A DNA stretch of 64,000 nt from Crocinitomicaceae bacterium (GCA_030833845.1 JAURGK010000001.1:1-64000); one strand, 5' to 3'; counted from the first letter of the stretch, positions 35,052-44,432 are shown. The notes: a model not told the origin generated them from the sequence alone. A program made the numbers and translations.

Positions 35052-35720
35052 TCAGTTCTTACTTTGTGATTTGACTGTTCTCTCCAGCATGGGAACGAAC
35101 TTAAAAGTACCAAATTCTTCGGTGCTATAATTCGAATCATCTATTTTTTGAAGGCGCAGCATTTTTTGCTCCACACCTTCTCCAACTGGGATAACCATGA
35201 TGCCGCCAATTTTTAACTGCTCGAAGAGCGCGGTGGGTATTTCTGGCGCCCCACAAGTAACTAAAATACGGTCATAAGGGGCATACACACGATTTCCTTT
35301 AAATCCATCCTGAAAAAAAAGACTTGGATTGAATTTAAAGTAATCCAACATTTGTTTGGCTTTGAGGTGCAGGGGCTGATGACGTTCAATGGAGTAAACC
35401 TTTGCGCCCAATTGGCATAGTATGGCGGTCTGAAATCCTGAACCCGTGCCAATTTCTAATACTTTCATGCCTTTTTCTAAACTGAGTAATTGGGTCTGAA
35501 AAGCAACCGTGAATGGATGAGAAATGGTTTGTCCGGAACCAATTTGAAAAGCCATGTTGGTGTAGGCTTGTTCATCAAAGGCCAAATCCAAGAAATAATG
35601 CCTTGGAATACGTTCAAAAGCATCTAAAATCAGTTGGTCTGAGATGCCCATGAGTGCCAATTCTTCAATGAGTTGTCTACGGCGCCCTTTGTGCTTAAAA
35701 GTATCTTTGAATTGCTGCAT
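35052..35720 (-). CDS. pcm: Protein-L-isoaspartate O-methyltransferase
   Basis: Repairs isoaspartyl residues in damaged proteins by SAM-dependent methylation. The 222 residues include the family motifs GSGQTISHPFTVAF, VLEIGTGSGFQTAILCQLGA and DRILVTCGAPEIP, then GGIMVIPVGE. The gene lies 6 bases after exonuclease III and is 1 base from the response regulator, so the three are almost certainly on one transcript. Confidence 0.93.
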   Translation of the reverse strand: MQQFKDTFKHKGRRRQLIEELALMGISDQLILDAFERIPRHYFLDLAFDEQAYTNMAFQIGSGQTISHPFTVAFQTQLLSLEKGMKVLEIGTGSGFQTAILCQLGAKVYSIERHQPLHLKAKQMLDYFKFNPSLFFQDGFKGNRVYAPYDRILVTCGAPEIPTALFEQLKIGGIMVIPVGEGVEQKMLRLQKIDDSNYSTEEFGTFKFVPMLERTVKSQSKN

Positions 35721-35726
35721 AAACCT

Positions 35727-36488
35727 CTATGAAAGCATCACCCCTACTGGGCAATGATCAGAACCAAGAACCTCATTGAGAATGAAGGCTTCTTTTAATT
35801 TGGATACTAAAACCTCACTCACTAAAAAATAATCGATCCGCCAGCCAATGTTCTTTTGTCTTGCCCCCGCTCGGTAACTCCACCAAGTATATTTGACGCT
35901 TTCTGGATGCAACACACGAAATGAATCCATAAGGCCCGCTTGGGTGTATGCATCCATGCCATCAATTTCTTCTTGCATGAAGCCAGCCGCTTTATTGAAA
36001 TTTTCTTTTGGTCTTGCTAGATCAATTGCACGATGCGCCACATTGAAATCTCCACAAACCACTACCGGTTTTTTCTTTTCAAGATTTTTCAAATAATTCA
36101 AAAATGCCACATCCCAAGTTTGACGGTAAGCCAAACGCAATAATTCACTTCCCGAATTAGGCACGTACACAGTCACAACAAAATAGTCATCAAATTCAGC
36201 GCAAATGACGCGTCCTTCGGTGTCATGGGCTGCGATATTGATGTCATAAGTAACTTCTATTGGTTTGATTTTGGTTAAAATGGCAGTGCCTGAATATCCT
36301 TTTCTCTCTGCACCATTGGCATAAACGTGGTAGTTGCTCATAGGCCCAACAGCTTCGGCAACTTGTTCTGGAGTCGCTTTGGTTTCTTGCAAACAAATGA
36401 CATCTGCATCTAAGGCAAGCATATCCGAAATGAAGGTTTTCCCCACCACGGCCCGAATACCATTTACATTAAAAGATAGGATTTTCAT
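35727..36488 (-). CDS. xth: Exodeoxyribonuclease III
   Basis: AP endonuclease and 3-prime exonuclease of base-excision repair. Its 253 residues carry FNVNGIRA, ICLQETKA (metal Glu), CGDFNVAHRAIDL (catalytic Asp/Asn pair), TWWSYRAGARQKNIGWRID and GSDHCPV (catalytic Asp-His). Length and motif order fit the ExoA/XthA family. Confidence 0.95.
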   Translation of the reverse strand: MKILSFNVNGIRAVVGKTFISDMLALDADVICLQETKATPEQVAEAVGPMSNYHVYANGAERKGYSGTAILTKIKPIEVTYDINIAAHDTEGRVICAEFDDYFVVTVYVPNSGSELLRLAYRQTWDVAFLNYLKNLEKKKPVVVCGDFNVAHRAIDLARPKENFNKAAGFMQEEIDGMDAYTQAGLMDSFRVLHPESVKYTWWSYRAGARQKNIGWRIDYFLVSEVLVSKLKEAFILNEVLGSDHCPVGVMLS

Positions 36489-36535
36489 GAAAATAATTTA
36501 AGCCCAAAAATAAGAAATTTTTGAGCCTTAAAGCC

Positions 36536-37270
36536 TCATTTTGGCCTCACCTTTCCGGTATTATACTCAGATTTATAAATTGCCGTGGGCAATCCAGTGT
36601 AATACAGATCTCCAGGGCCGTATAGTTGTGCTTTTAATATACTTCCTTCCACATTTATTTGACTTGAAATAGGTGATGAACTGCGAAATGAAACAGAGTC
36701 AGCAACATGAAGACCACTCGAATTCAACGAGGCTGATCCGTCCAAATCAACAAACAATGCCTTGCATTGACCCTCCAAAAACAATGGTTGCCATCCGTAT
36801 ATGTTGCGTATTTCGAGGTGATCTACCTCTAAATCCAAATTAACCTTTCCAACACCTTCCTCTAAGTGAACAAGAAGTTGACCTGCAGACCATAAGTTAG
36901 CGGTCGAAACGGATTCACTATTGGCTAAAAACAGCTCCTCGATATTTTTAAAATGCAAATATGCTTTCACACTGCCATTTTTATAGCGTAAAAAACGGCA
37001 GTGATTCAAATTTTTCAAACTTAGTGTATCGGCAATGATTTGGGCCTCCAGAAAATTCAACAAATTGGCACCTGCCTCCCATTTTAAAAAATTCACGGTG
37101 TCTTGAATCAGAATTAATTCAATACCGTCATGAATACTGACAAATTGAAAAGCATCTAATGGCAATTCACTTTCTGATTGCACTCCTGATTTTTTCCAAC
37201 AAGCCCTCCCGGCAGGTTTCTGACAAGCCACGAGTAATAAAATCAAACATGTGAAAGCTAGAATTCTCAT
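36536..37270 (-). CDS. GIN-domain (DUF2807) lipoprotein
   Basis: Lipobox LLLVAC at residues 11-16 follows a short signal sequence. The remainder is a repetitive right-handed beta-helix-like series typical of the GIN domain (for example FQFVSIHDGIELILIQ, LLVHLEEGVGKVNLDLEV, LYGPGDLYY). Probably anchored in the envelope; the ligand is unknown. Its start overlaps the PagL-like gene stop by 4 bases. Confidence 0.82.
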   Translation of the reverse strand: MRILAFTCLILLLVACQKPAGRACWKKSGVQSESELPLDAFQFVSIHDGIELILIQDTVNFLKWEAGANLLNFLEAQIIADTLSLKNLNHCRFLRYKNGSVKAYLHFKNIEELFLANSESVSTANLWSAGQLLVHLEEGVGKVNLDLEVDHLEIRNIYGWQPLFLEGQCKALFVDLDGSASLNSSGLHVADSVSFRSSSPISSQINVEGSILKAQLYGPGDLYYTGLPTAIYKSEYNTGKVRPK

Positions 37271-38325
37271 TGATTTAAGTGATACATCAGCCCAAATTCC
37301 ATATAATCCGCTTTGGCGAAATGTGTTTTGAGCGTCATCATGGCCTCTAATTTTGACGTGAGTGCGTAGCGGCTACCCAGGCGAATGTAAACCGGAACAT
37401 CAGGACGCAAAACATCGCGTAAATAGGTCCCTACGCCGTAAATAAAATGAAGCCGATCAAAGGGCTGTACGTATCCGATAAAAAAACCTATTTGGAGCGG
37501 ATCGAATGGACTGGCATTGGGGTAGCTCGGATGTGAAAGCAATCCTTTTTTATAGATGATATCCAAAGACGCTTCGAGGGCAAATTTCGGCGTAAAATAC
37601 CTTCTGCCAAAAAAATTCATAGCATAAACCGGATAACGCCCAACGCCTACAGGGCGCATTTCTTTAGCGCTGAAAATTCCGGAAATACCATATGAGACGG
37701 GCCCTTTATTGCTCAACTCTTTTTGTAGAGATGAATTGGTTTGTTTAAAATAGTGCTGTACACCCAATGAAATATACGGTACATTGATTCCAAGATTAGG
37801 CATTTGGAAACTTGCATTGGAAAAATGTGTCATGTCAATACCTAGCGTAATCCCTTGATTTGCAAAACGCAAGCTTTGTTTGAATGCAAAGCACATCATG
37901 GCGTTGATTTTCGAACCAATGGCAACATTTTGCGGATTCAATATAGGGTCAAAGGGCCGATTGGTATAACCCACACCTGTTCCAAAACGAAAATCCATCC
38001 GATAGGCCTTGTACTTGATGATTGGGAGTTCAACCGAACCATAAAGCCCCATAAATTTTCCGAGTATGGAGTTATTACCCACCGAACCATAAAATAGTGT
38101 GGCGCCTACTAGCGGCTGCCGGTATGCGCTATGCCAAGATTTTTCATGTTGTGTTTGGTAGACAACAGAGAATTCACCAGCCACTGCAGGAGCCTCGGGC
38201 AAATGATCCATTAAGCTGCGGTGCGCAATTAAAAAACCAAGCTTTTGGCGGTATTCAAAGCCATACTGCGCCAAAATCATAGCAGGCAAGGTGATCCAAA
38301 TAATTAAAATAACCACAAAACGCAT
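37267..38325 (-). CDS. PagL-like lipid A 3-O-deacylase / acyloxyacyl hydrolase family
   Basis: An outer-membrane beta-barrel with a signal peptide (MRFVVILIIWITLPAMILAQ). The motif GIDMTHFSNASF holds the His-Ser dyad that defines PagL, which removes the 3-O acyl chain of lipid A. I start it at the inner ATG (352 residues) because a -7 box lies just upstream of it; the outer ATG at 38349 gives 360 residues and is a real alternative. The gene is divergent from mazG. Confidence 0.78.
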   Translation of the reverse strand: MRFVVILIIWITLPAMILAQYGFEYRQKLGFLIAHRSLMDHLPEAPAVAGEFSVVYQTQHEKSWHSAYRQPLVGATLFYGSVGNNSILGKFMGLYGSVELPIIKYKAYRMDFRFGTGVGYTNRPFDPILNPQNVAIGSKINAMMCFAFKQSLRFANQGITLGIDMTHFSNASFQMPNLGINVPYISLGVQHYFKQTNSSLQKELSNKGPVSYGISGIFSAKEMRPVGVGRYPVYAMNFFGRRYFTPKFALEASLDIIYKKGLLSHPSYPNASPFDPLQIGFFIGYVQPFDRLHFIYGVGTYLRDVLRPDVPVYIRLGSRYALTSKLEAMMTLKTHFAKADYMEFGLMYHLNQ

Positions 38326-38328
38326 GCC

Positions 38329-38336
38329 CAAATTTA
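38329..38336 (-). promoter_or_regulatory. Putative -7 box before the PagL-like gene
   Basis: TAAATTTG on the minus strand ends 4 bases before the ATG at 38325, so the transcript would be leaderless. If the outer start is used, this box is coincidental. Confidence 0.35.
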
Positions 38337-38358
38337 ATGAAAAGCTCATAGCATCTGC

Positions 38359-38366
38359 TACCTTTG
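38359..38366 (+). promoter_or_regulatory. Putative -7 box of mazG
   Basis: TACCTTTG ends 5 bases before the mazG ATG, predicting a transcript with almost no leader. Confidence 0.45.
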
Positions 38367-38370
38367 CACA

Positions 38371-39141
38371 ATGGATCCACGTTTAGCCGCTTTTGCACGC
38401 TTGCTCCAAATAATGGATGAACTGCGCGCCCAATGCCCCTGGGATCAAAAACAAACTTTTGAGACCCTTCGCAACCTTACCATAGAAGAAACCTACGAGA
38501 TGGCTGATGCCATTACCGATAAAGATTACAAAAGCTTGGAAGGGGAATTGGGAGATTTGTTTTTGCACCTTGTTTTTTACAGTAAATTGGGCGACGAACA
38601 AGGGCTCTTTAATGTGGAAAGTGTCCTCAACAAAATTTGTGACAAACTCATTTTCAGACACCCACATATTTACGGCGATGTAGAGGCAAAAGATGAAGCA
38701 ACCGTAAAAGCAAATTGGGAAAAACTAAAGCTCCAAGAAGGAAAAAAATCTGTGCTCGAAGGGGTGCCAAAGTCCTTACCTGCGCTTGTTAAAGCAACCC
38801 GAATTCAGGAAAAAGTAAAGGGTGTGGGCTTTGAATTTGAAAACACTGATGAGGTCTGGAACAAAGTACAAGAGGAATTAGCGGAATTTAAAGAGGAAGT
38901 GGATGCTCAGTCTGGGGCTATGGAGGCCGAATTCGGTGATTTGCTATTCTCTTTGGTCAATTATGCTCGTTTTTTACATATTTCACCCGAAAACGCCCTA
39001 GCACAGACCAATCAAAAATTCATCTCAAGGTTTCAACTCATGGAAACCATGTTGGCCCAAGATGGATTGTTGGTTCAAGAACAACACCTCAATACCTTAG
39101 AAATGTATTGGGAGCGGGCCAAAAAGGCCAAAAAAGATTAG
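38371..39141 (+). CDS. mazG: Nucleoside triphosphate pyrophosphohydrolase MazG
   Basis: Hydrolyses (d)NTPs to monophosphate and pyrophosphate. The 256 residues hold two MazG repeats: CPWDQKQTFETLRN and EETYEMADAI..EGELGDLFLHLVF in the first, and EELAEFKEEV..EFGDLLFSLVNYARF in the second, each with the EExxE/ExxD metal-binding pattern. KFIFRHPHIYG-like sequence (LIFRHPHIYGD) and NWEKLK sit between. The last 4 bases overlap the convergent HD gene. Confidence 0.95.
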   Translation: MDPRLAAFARLLQIMDELRAQCPWDQKQTFETLRNLTIEETYEMADAITDKDYKSLEGELGDLFLHLVFYSKLGDEQGLFNVESVLNKICDKLIFRHPHIYGDVEAKDEATVKANWEKLKLQEGKKSVLEGVPKSLPALVKATRIQEKVKGVGFEFENTDEVWNKVQEELAEFKEEVDAQSGAMEAEFGDLLFSLVNYARFLHISPENALAQTNQKFISRFQLMETMLAQDGLLVQEQHLNTLEMYWERAKKAKKD

Positions 39142-40376
39142 CGAGGATAACACAAAAAATACTTTTCTACAGGGGTGGCTAAGGCAGAAATATTAAGGTT
39201 ATCTGAGGCCTTAGACAACTCTGAAATCGTTCCATCTTTATGCAACAAATTGATGTTGTGCTTGTCTTCATTGTAGGCCTTGTTGGTCAAAACATTGGAA
39301 TAGATGAAATAACTCAATTCCTGTTCAGACAATTGATGTTCGCTTTGAACTCGGCTGCGCTCCGTGGCAATTCGCTCAGCAGAAAAAGGCGTTTTGGATA
39401 TTTCTATTTTGAAGAGTTGCCTGTTTACCAAACCTGAGCAAATTGAAGCGAGTATATAATCTGGTGCATACTGCCAAACCTTGATTGCTCCCCAGATATC
39501 ATAATCATCCAAGCGAGAAAAATGGGTCAAAACCATGGGGTCTTGCTCAAAATGTTCTGCTCGGATGTCTTGAGAAAGAAAGAACTTTAAAGATGGGCTT
39601 GCAAAAAGGTCATGACCTGATGCGGTTAATTCTTTGGCACGACGCAAGGCATGGATCAACATAAATTCGGCCGCCACTACGGTTTTGTGAAGATAGACTT
39701 GCCAATACATCAGGCGCCTGGCAACAATAAATTTTTCCACTGAATAAATGCCTTTTTCCTCAAGTACTAAATGGCCGTTGTGCACATTGAGCATTTCGAT
39801 GAGTCTTTCACTCCCTATGACACCCTCCGAAACACCGGAATAAAAACTATCGCGATTCAAATAATCTAAGCGGTCCATATCGAGTTGAGAACTGACGAGT
39901 TCATGTAAGAAGGGTCTATGGTATGTATTATTGAAAATTTGCAAGGCAATTTCCAAGTCATGACCATATTCGACGGATAATTCGGCAATAAAAAATCCTG
40001 AAATTTTTTCATGACTCACGCCACAAACGATATCATATTCCAGGGCATGGCTAAAAGGGCCATGTCCAATATCATGCAACAAGATGGCTAGACACACCGC
40101 ACGCTCTTCCTCCTCACTGATTGGATGACCTTTGCGCCTTATACTCATGACAGCCTGCATCATCAAATGCATGGCTCCAAGTACATGATGAAAACGAGTG
40201 TGGTTGGCGCCTGGGTACACCAAATGGCTCAAACCAAGTTGTTGAATGCGTCTGAGGCGTTGTAGATAAGGATGTTCAAGAATATCAAAAATAATTTCGT
40301 GCGGCAGTGAAATAAAACCGTACACCGGGTCGTTAATTATTTTCTTCTTGTTATTGGGGCGGGTATTCGCTGACAA
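39138..40376 (-). CDS. HD-domain phosphohydrolase (dNTPase/SAMHD1-like)
   Basis: Around 412 residues with the family opening KKKIINDPVYGFI, followed by LQRLRRIQQLGL, the metal-binding HTRFHH and LLHDIGHGPFSH (HD) and DRLDYLNRDS (final Asp). Enzymes like this hydrolyse dNTPs or cyclic nucleotides; the substrate here is open. I propose a TTG start because ATG candidates at 40421 and 40427 lie within or upstream of a predicted promoter and precede the usual start by 15 or more residues. Either choice leaves the domain intact. Confidence 0.82.
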   Translation of the reverse strand: MSANTRPNNKKKIINDPVYGFISLPHEIIFDILEHPYLQRLRRIQQLGLSHLVYPGANHTRFHHVLGAMHLMMQAVMSIRRKGHPISEEEERAVCLAILLHDIGHGPFSHALEYDIVCGVSHEKISGFFIAELSVEYGHDLEIALQIFNNTYHRPFLHELVSSQLDMDRLDYLNRDSFYSGVSEGVIGSERLIEMLNVHNGHLVLEEKGIYSVEKFIVARRLMYWQVYLHKTVVAAEFMLIHALRRAKELTASGHDLFASPSLKFFLSQDIRAEHFEQDPMVLTHFSRLDDYDIWGAIKVWQYAPDYILASICSGLVNRQLFKIEISKTPFSAERIATERSRVQSEHQLSEQELSYFIYSNVLTNKAYNEDKHNINLLHKDGTISELSKASDNLNISALATPVEKYFLCYPR

Positions 40377-40399
40377 ATGGCTAACTTTAATATAATAAT

Positions 40400-40427
40400 C
40401 AAAACTATAAAAATAAGACATATGCAA
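40400..40427 (-). promoter_or_regulatory. Putative promoter of the HD phosphohydrolase gene
   Basis: On the minus strand TTG (40427-40425), 17 bases and TAGTTTTG (40407-40400). The -33 element lies inside the first codons of porX. Predicted transcription start is near 40396, 20 bases before the TTG start codon. Confidence 0.45.
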
Positions 40428-41966
40428 GGTAAAATTCTTTGGGCAGACGACGAAATTGAATTACTCAAACCACACGTACTCTTTTTAGAATCCAAGGGAT
40501 ACCAAGTCGAAACGGCCACAAATGGTCAAGACGCCATCGAAAAGGCACTTGGAGAGCACTTTGACATCATCTTTTTAGACGAAAACATGCCCGGGCTCAG
40601 TGGACTTGAAACCCTTGCGCAAATTAAAGAACATAGCGCACTTGTGCCGGTTGTGATGATTACTAAAAGTGAGGAAGAGCGCATTATGGAAGAAGCGATT
40701 GGTTCAAAAATTGCCGATTACCTCATCAAGCCCGTTAATCCAAATCAAATTCTGTTAAGCATCAAAAAAAACCTTGATCACAGCAAATTGATTAGCCAAA
40801 AAACCAATGCAAGTTACCAGCAAGAATTTAGGCAATTAGGGATGCAACTTTCTGGGAGGTTAGATGCCCATGAATGGAAAGAACTCTATTCCAAATTGGT
40901 TTTTTGGGAATTGCAACTCGATCAAATTGAAGACAGCGGCATGCGCGAAATCTTTGAGATGCAAAAGAAAGAAGCTAATAAACTGTTTTGTGATTTTATT
41001 GAAGACAATTACTTGGATTGGACAAGTGGTGATCCTGATGCTCCAAGTATGATTCATACCCTCATCAAAGAACGCATCGCGCCTAAAATAGGCCAGGAGA
41101 AACTTGCCGTCTTGGTGATTGATAACTTGCGTTTTGACCAATGGAAAACCATTGAAGGAATCGTTGGGCGATATTTTCAAAAAGAAGAGGAGGACATTGT
41201 TTTTTCTATTCTACCGACAGCAACTCACTACGCACGCAATGCTTTTTTTGCCGGGCTGTTGCCTGCTGAAATTGAAAGACGCTTCCCTAGCCTTTGGAAA
41301 AACGAGGACGATGAAGGTGGCAAGAACCTACATGAAAAAGATTTTCTCGAAGCCCAACTCAAAAGACTTGGTAAGAATGTGAAATGGTCATACCACAAGA
41401 TTACCAACGTGGAGGCTGGTAAAAAACTTGCAGATCAGTTTCATCAGCTCAAAGACAACGACGTCAATTTTATAGTCTATAATTTTGTAGATATGCTGTC
41501 GCATGCCCGCACAGAAATGGAAGTAATCAGAGAACTTGCCGACAATGAGGCCGCTTACCGCTCCATCACAACAAGTTGGTTAGAGCACTCTCCGCTCTTG
41601 GATATTTTAAAGAAAATTTCTGAAGCTGGGCAAAGACTAATCATCACTACTGACCATGGCACGATCAAGGTAACCAAACCAGTCAGAATTGTTGGTGAGC
41701 GCAATACAAACACTAATCTTAGATACAAAGCCGGTCGAGGATTGAGTTACGAACAAAAGGAAGTTTTTGTAATTAAAAACCCACAAGAAGCACAATTACC
41801 CAAACTGAAATTATCGGCAGAATTTGTCTTTGCTCGCGAGCAAGATTTTTTCGTCTATCCGAATAACTACAACCACTTTGTGAATTACTACGGTCAGACC
41901 TTTCAACACGGAGGCATCTCAATGGAAGAGATTTTAATTCCCTATGTAGTCATGAAGGCCAAATAA
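40422..41966 (+). CDS. porX: PorX, response regulator with PglZ-type phosphatase domain
   Basis: Regulator of the type IX secretion system. The receiver domain begins MQGKILWADDEIELLK, with the phospho-acceptor in FLDENMPG and the signalling Thr/Lys in ITKSEEE and YLIKPVNP. The linker is helical. The C-terminal half is an alkaline phosphatase-like PglZ domain: VLVIDNLRFDQW, LPTATHYARNAFFAGL, ITTDHGT and QHGGISMEE carry the metal ligands. With 515 residues it matches known PorX. An in-frame ATG 15 codons upstream is disfavoured. Confidence 0.95.
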   Translation: MQGKILWADDEIELLKPHVLFLESKGYQVETATNGQDAIEKALGEHFDIIFLDENMPGLSGLETLAQIKEHSALVPVVMITKSEEERIMEEAIGSKIADYLIKPVNPNQILLSIKKNLDHSKLISQKTNASYQQEFRQLGMQLSGRLDAHEWKELYSKLVFWELQLDQIEDSGMREIFEMQKKEANKLFCDFIEDNYLDWTSGDPDAPSMIHTLIKERIAPKIGQEKLAVLVIDNLRFDQWKTIEGIVGRYFQKEEEDIVFSILPTATHYARNAFFAGLLPAEIERRFPSLWKNEDDEGGKNLHEKDFLEAQLKRLGKNVKWSYHKITNVEAGKKLADQFHQLKDNDVNFIVYNFVDMLSHARTEMEVIRELADNEAAYRSITTSWLEHSPLLDILKKISEAGQRLIITTDHGTIKVTKPVRIVGERNTNTNLRYKAGRGLSYEQKEVFVIKNPQEAQLPKLKLSAEFVFAREQDFFVYPNNYNHFVNYYGQTFQHGGISMEEILIPYVVMKAK

Positions 41967-42028
41967 GAACGAGGAAAATTGATTTGATATTTTGCTTCTT
42001 TAGAACCATTCAAAATAGCGAAAAAGCG

Positions 42029-42036
42029 TAATTTTG
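42029..42036 (+). promoter_or_regulatory. Putative -7 box of the suf genes
   Basis: TAATTTTG, 17 bases before the sufS ATG. No clear -33 box. Confidence 0.4.
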
Positions 42037-42052
42037 TAAAAAAATCAAAATT

Positions 42053-43282
42053 ATGAGTGTATCGCCATTTTCTGTTCAGGCCGTTCGGTCACTATTTCCG
42101 GCCCTTAACCAGACTGTTTTTGGCAAGCAGCTCATTTATTTTGACAACGGTGCAACTTCACAAAAACCACAAGTTGTACTCGATACCCTCGCAAAGTATT
42201 ATGCCTTAGAAAATGCTAACATACACCGTGGCGTACACTACTTAAGTCAGCAAGCCACTACAGCCTACGAGGCGGCACGCAAACAAATACAACAATACAT
42301 TGGCGCAGGTGCACCTGAAGAGATCATTTTCACGAAAGGCACTACAGACAGTATCAATTTAGTCGCCTTTTCATTTGGTGAACGATTAAATGCTGGCGAC
42401 GAAATTCTCATTTCAGCCATGGAGCACCACTCCAATATTGTTCCTTGGCAATTGCTGTGTGAACGCAAAGGTTGTGTACTCAAAGTAATTCCTATCACCA
42501 AAAAAGGCGAACTAGATCTTGAAGCCTTCGACAAGCTCCTAAACGAACGCACCAAACTTCTGGCCATTACTCATATCTCCAATACCCTCGGCACTATAAA
42601 CCCTGTAAAGGAGCTCATTTCGAAGGCGCATTTATTTGGGGCGAAAGTTTTGCTAGATGGCGCTCAAAGTATTCAGCATCTTTCCATTGACGTAAAAGAC
42701 CTAGACTGCGATTTCTATACTTTTTCCGGACATAAAGTCTTTGGACCAACCGGTATTGGCGTGCTTTATGGGAAAGCAGCCCTACTTGATTCTATGCCTC
42801 CTTATCAGGGCGGTGGCGACATGATAGCAAAAGTCACCTTCGAGCGCAGCACTTACAACACCTTGCCCCTCAAGTTTGAAGCAGGAACTCCCCACATTGC
42901 CGGTGCAATTGGCCTTGGTAGCGCCATTAGTTTTTTACAGAGTATCGATATGGAAGCTGCAGCAAAGCACGAACATGACCTGACCACCTATGCACAAGGC
43001 ATCCTAGATACTTTTGAAGGATTGCAGCTCATAGGTGAGGCCAAGAACAAAACCAGTGTGGTTTCGTTTATCATAGATGGTATGCATCCTTTTGATATCG
43101 GAACATTATTGGATAAACAAGGTATAGCAGTGCGCACTGGCCATCATTGTACCCAACCGCTCATGGACTTCTACCAAATTCCCGGAACAGTTCGGGCCTC
43201 CTTTGCATTTTATAATACAAGAGAGGAAATCGATACATTCATCACAGCACTGCAACGCAGCATGCAAATCCTAGGCGCATGA
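42053..43282 (+). CDS. sufS: Cysteine desulfurase SufS
   Basis: PLP enzyme that takes sulfur from cysteine for Fe-S cluster assembly. The 409 residues include YFDNGATSQKP, RGVHYLSQQAT, the PLP Lys in YTFSGHKVFGPTGIGVLYG and the active-site loop with Cys in RTGHHCTQPLMDF. The type II (SufS) pattern is clear. sufE follows with a 4-base overlap, consistent with their known sulfur-transfer partnership. SufBCD are not in this window. Confidence 0.97.
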   Translation: MSVSPFSVQAVRSLFPALNQTVFGKQLIYFDNGATSQKPQVVLDTLAKYYALENANIHRGVHYLSQQATTAYEAARKQIQQYIGAGAPEEIIFTKGTTDSINLVAFSFGERLNAGDEILISAMEHHSNIVPWQLLCERKGCVLKVIPITKKGELDLEAFDKLLNERTKLLAITHISNTLGTINPVKELISKAHLFGAKVLLDGAQSIQHLSIDVKDLDCDFYTFSGHKVFGPTGIGVLYGKAALLDSMPPYQGGGDMIAKVTFERSTYNTLPLKFEAGTPHIAGAIGLGSAISFLQSIDMEAAAKHEHDLTTYAQGILDTFEGLQLIGEAKNKTSVVSFIIDGMHPFDIGTLLDKQGIAVRTGHHCTQPLMDFYQIPGTVRASFAFYNTREEIDTFITALQRSMQILGA

Positions 43283-43695
43283 CCATTGAGCAAAAACAAC
43301 AGCAAATCATTGAAGAATTCGCCATTTTTGACGACTGGATGGACAAATATGAGTACATCATCGAGCTTGGAAAAAACGTCCCTACGCTTTCTGCAGAACT
43401 CAAAACCCCTGAGCGCATCATCGAAGGATGTCAGTCCAATGTATGGCTAGCTACCAAGGTTGAAGATGGTAAGATGTATTTTAGTGCAGACTCAGATGCG
43501 ATCATCACCAAGGGTATCATTGGCCTACTCATAGAGGTATTTAACCAAGAAAGCCCAGAAGCTATCTTACAAACAGAATTATTTTTTATCAACGAAATCG
43601 GCCTAGCGGAGCACTTATCTCCGACGAGAGCCAATGGCCTGCTGAGTATGGTCAAGCGCATTAAAACCGAAGCTTTAAAAAGCCTTTCCAAATGA
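43279..43695 (+). CDS. sufE: Sulfur-acceptor protein SufE
   Basis: 138 residues. The active-site Cys is in RIIEGCQSNVWL, which accepts persulfide from SufS. The N-terminal FDDWMDKYEYIIELGK and SPTRANGLLSMV are family features. It overlaps sufS and the next gene by 4 bases each, so the three form a tight cluster. Confidence 0.95.
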   Translation: MTIEQKQQQIIEEFAIFDDWMDKYEYIIELGKNVPTLSAELKTPERIIEGCQSNVWLATKVEDGKMYFSADSDAIITKGIIGLLIEVFNQESPEAILQTELFFINEIGLAEHLSPTRANGLLSMVKRIKTEALKSLSK

Positions 43696-43997
43696 ACGAA
43701 CTAGAAGACCGCATCGTCGAAATGCTCAAAACCATTTACGATCCCGAGATCCCTGTAGATATCTTTGAACTTGGTCTTATTTACGAAGTAAAGATTGAGA
43801 GCGATCATCATGTATTTATAGACATGACCCTCACCTCACCCAATTGCCCTGTTGCAGAATCCTTACCCAAAGAAGTCGAAGATAAAGTTGCCACGGTAGA
43901 AGGTGTGCAGTCGGCGAAGGTCAATATTGTCTTTGATCCCCCTTGGGACAAAGATATGATGAGCGAAGAAGCTAAATTAGAACTTGGCTTTTTATAA
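43692..43997 (+). CDS. SufT-like Fe-S assembly protein (MIP18/DUF59 family)
   Basis: 101 residues, with the family phrases TIYDPEIPVDIFELGLIY, MTLTSPNCPVAESLP (conserved Cys) and VFDPPWDKDMMSEEAKLELG. DUF59 proteins help insert or mature Fe-S clusters. Linkage to sufS-sufE supports that role. No further suf gene follows; the next gene is convergent. Confidence 0.9.
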   Translation: MNELEDRIVEMLKTIYDPEIPVDIFELGLIYEVKIESDHHVFIDMTLTSPNCPVAESLPKEVEDKVATVEGVQSAKVNIVFDPPWDKDMMSEEAKLELGFL

Positions 43998-44015
43998 ATA
44001 CCCAAAGGTCTCGGG

Positions 44016-44432
44016 TTATTGTTTGGTGCAACTGAATCTCTTGAGTCGGTATTGAATTTGATCGTAATACTCAAAAGTCAATTGATGCTTTGTCAGCATA
44101 ATGATTTTTGCACGTAATGTATCTGTCGATCTTTCTATGTAAAACGATTCTCCATCGGCGCTCAAGGAGCAGTTGGACTGACTAAATGAAACTGAATCCG
44201 AAACTGTGTAGAGTCCAAAGTAATTGTACGAATAGTTTGCTTTTCCATTGAGTTTTGCTCCATCGATTAAAAACCAGCCCGTAGCCAAACTGTCATAAAA
44301 CACAAATCCTTCACCGTCTTCAATCCTGACCTGATAAAGTTTCCATGATCCTGGCAACTTCTTTTCATGTACTTTATACTTACTACAAGCGAACAAGCCT
44401 AGGCTTAACAAAAATATGATTACAATTTTCAT
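44016..44432 (-). CDS. Small lipoprotein, lipocalin-like
   Basis: 138 residues, with a signal peptide and lipobox ending FACS (LGLFACSKYK). The mature part has the LPGSWKLYQV opening and alternating strands of small lipocalin-like proteins common in Bacteroidota. Function unknown. It overlaps the amidohydrolase stop by 4 bases. Confidence 0.7.
   Translation of the reverse strand: MKIVIIFLLSLGLFACSKYKVHEKKLPGSWKLYQVRIEDGEGFVFYDSLATGWFLIDGAKLNGKANYSYNYFGLYTVSDSVSFSQSNCSLSADGESFYIERSTDTLRAKIIMLTKHQLTFEYYDQIQYRLKRFSCTKQ

Noticed and set aside
43998-44020. Terminator between sufT and the lipoprotein gene
   Set aside because: The weak CCC/GGG pairing lacks a stable stem and T-run.
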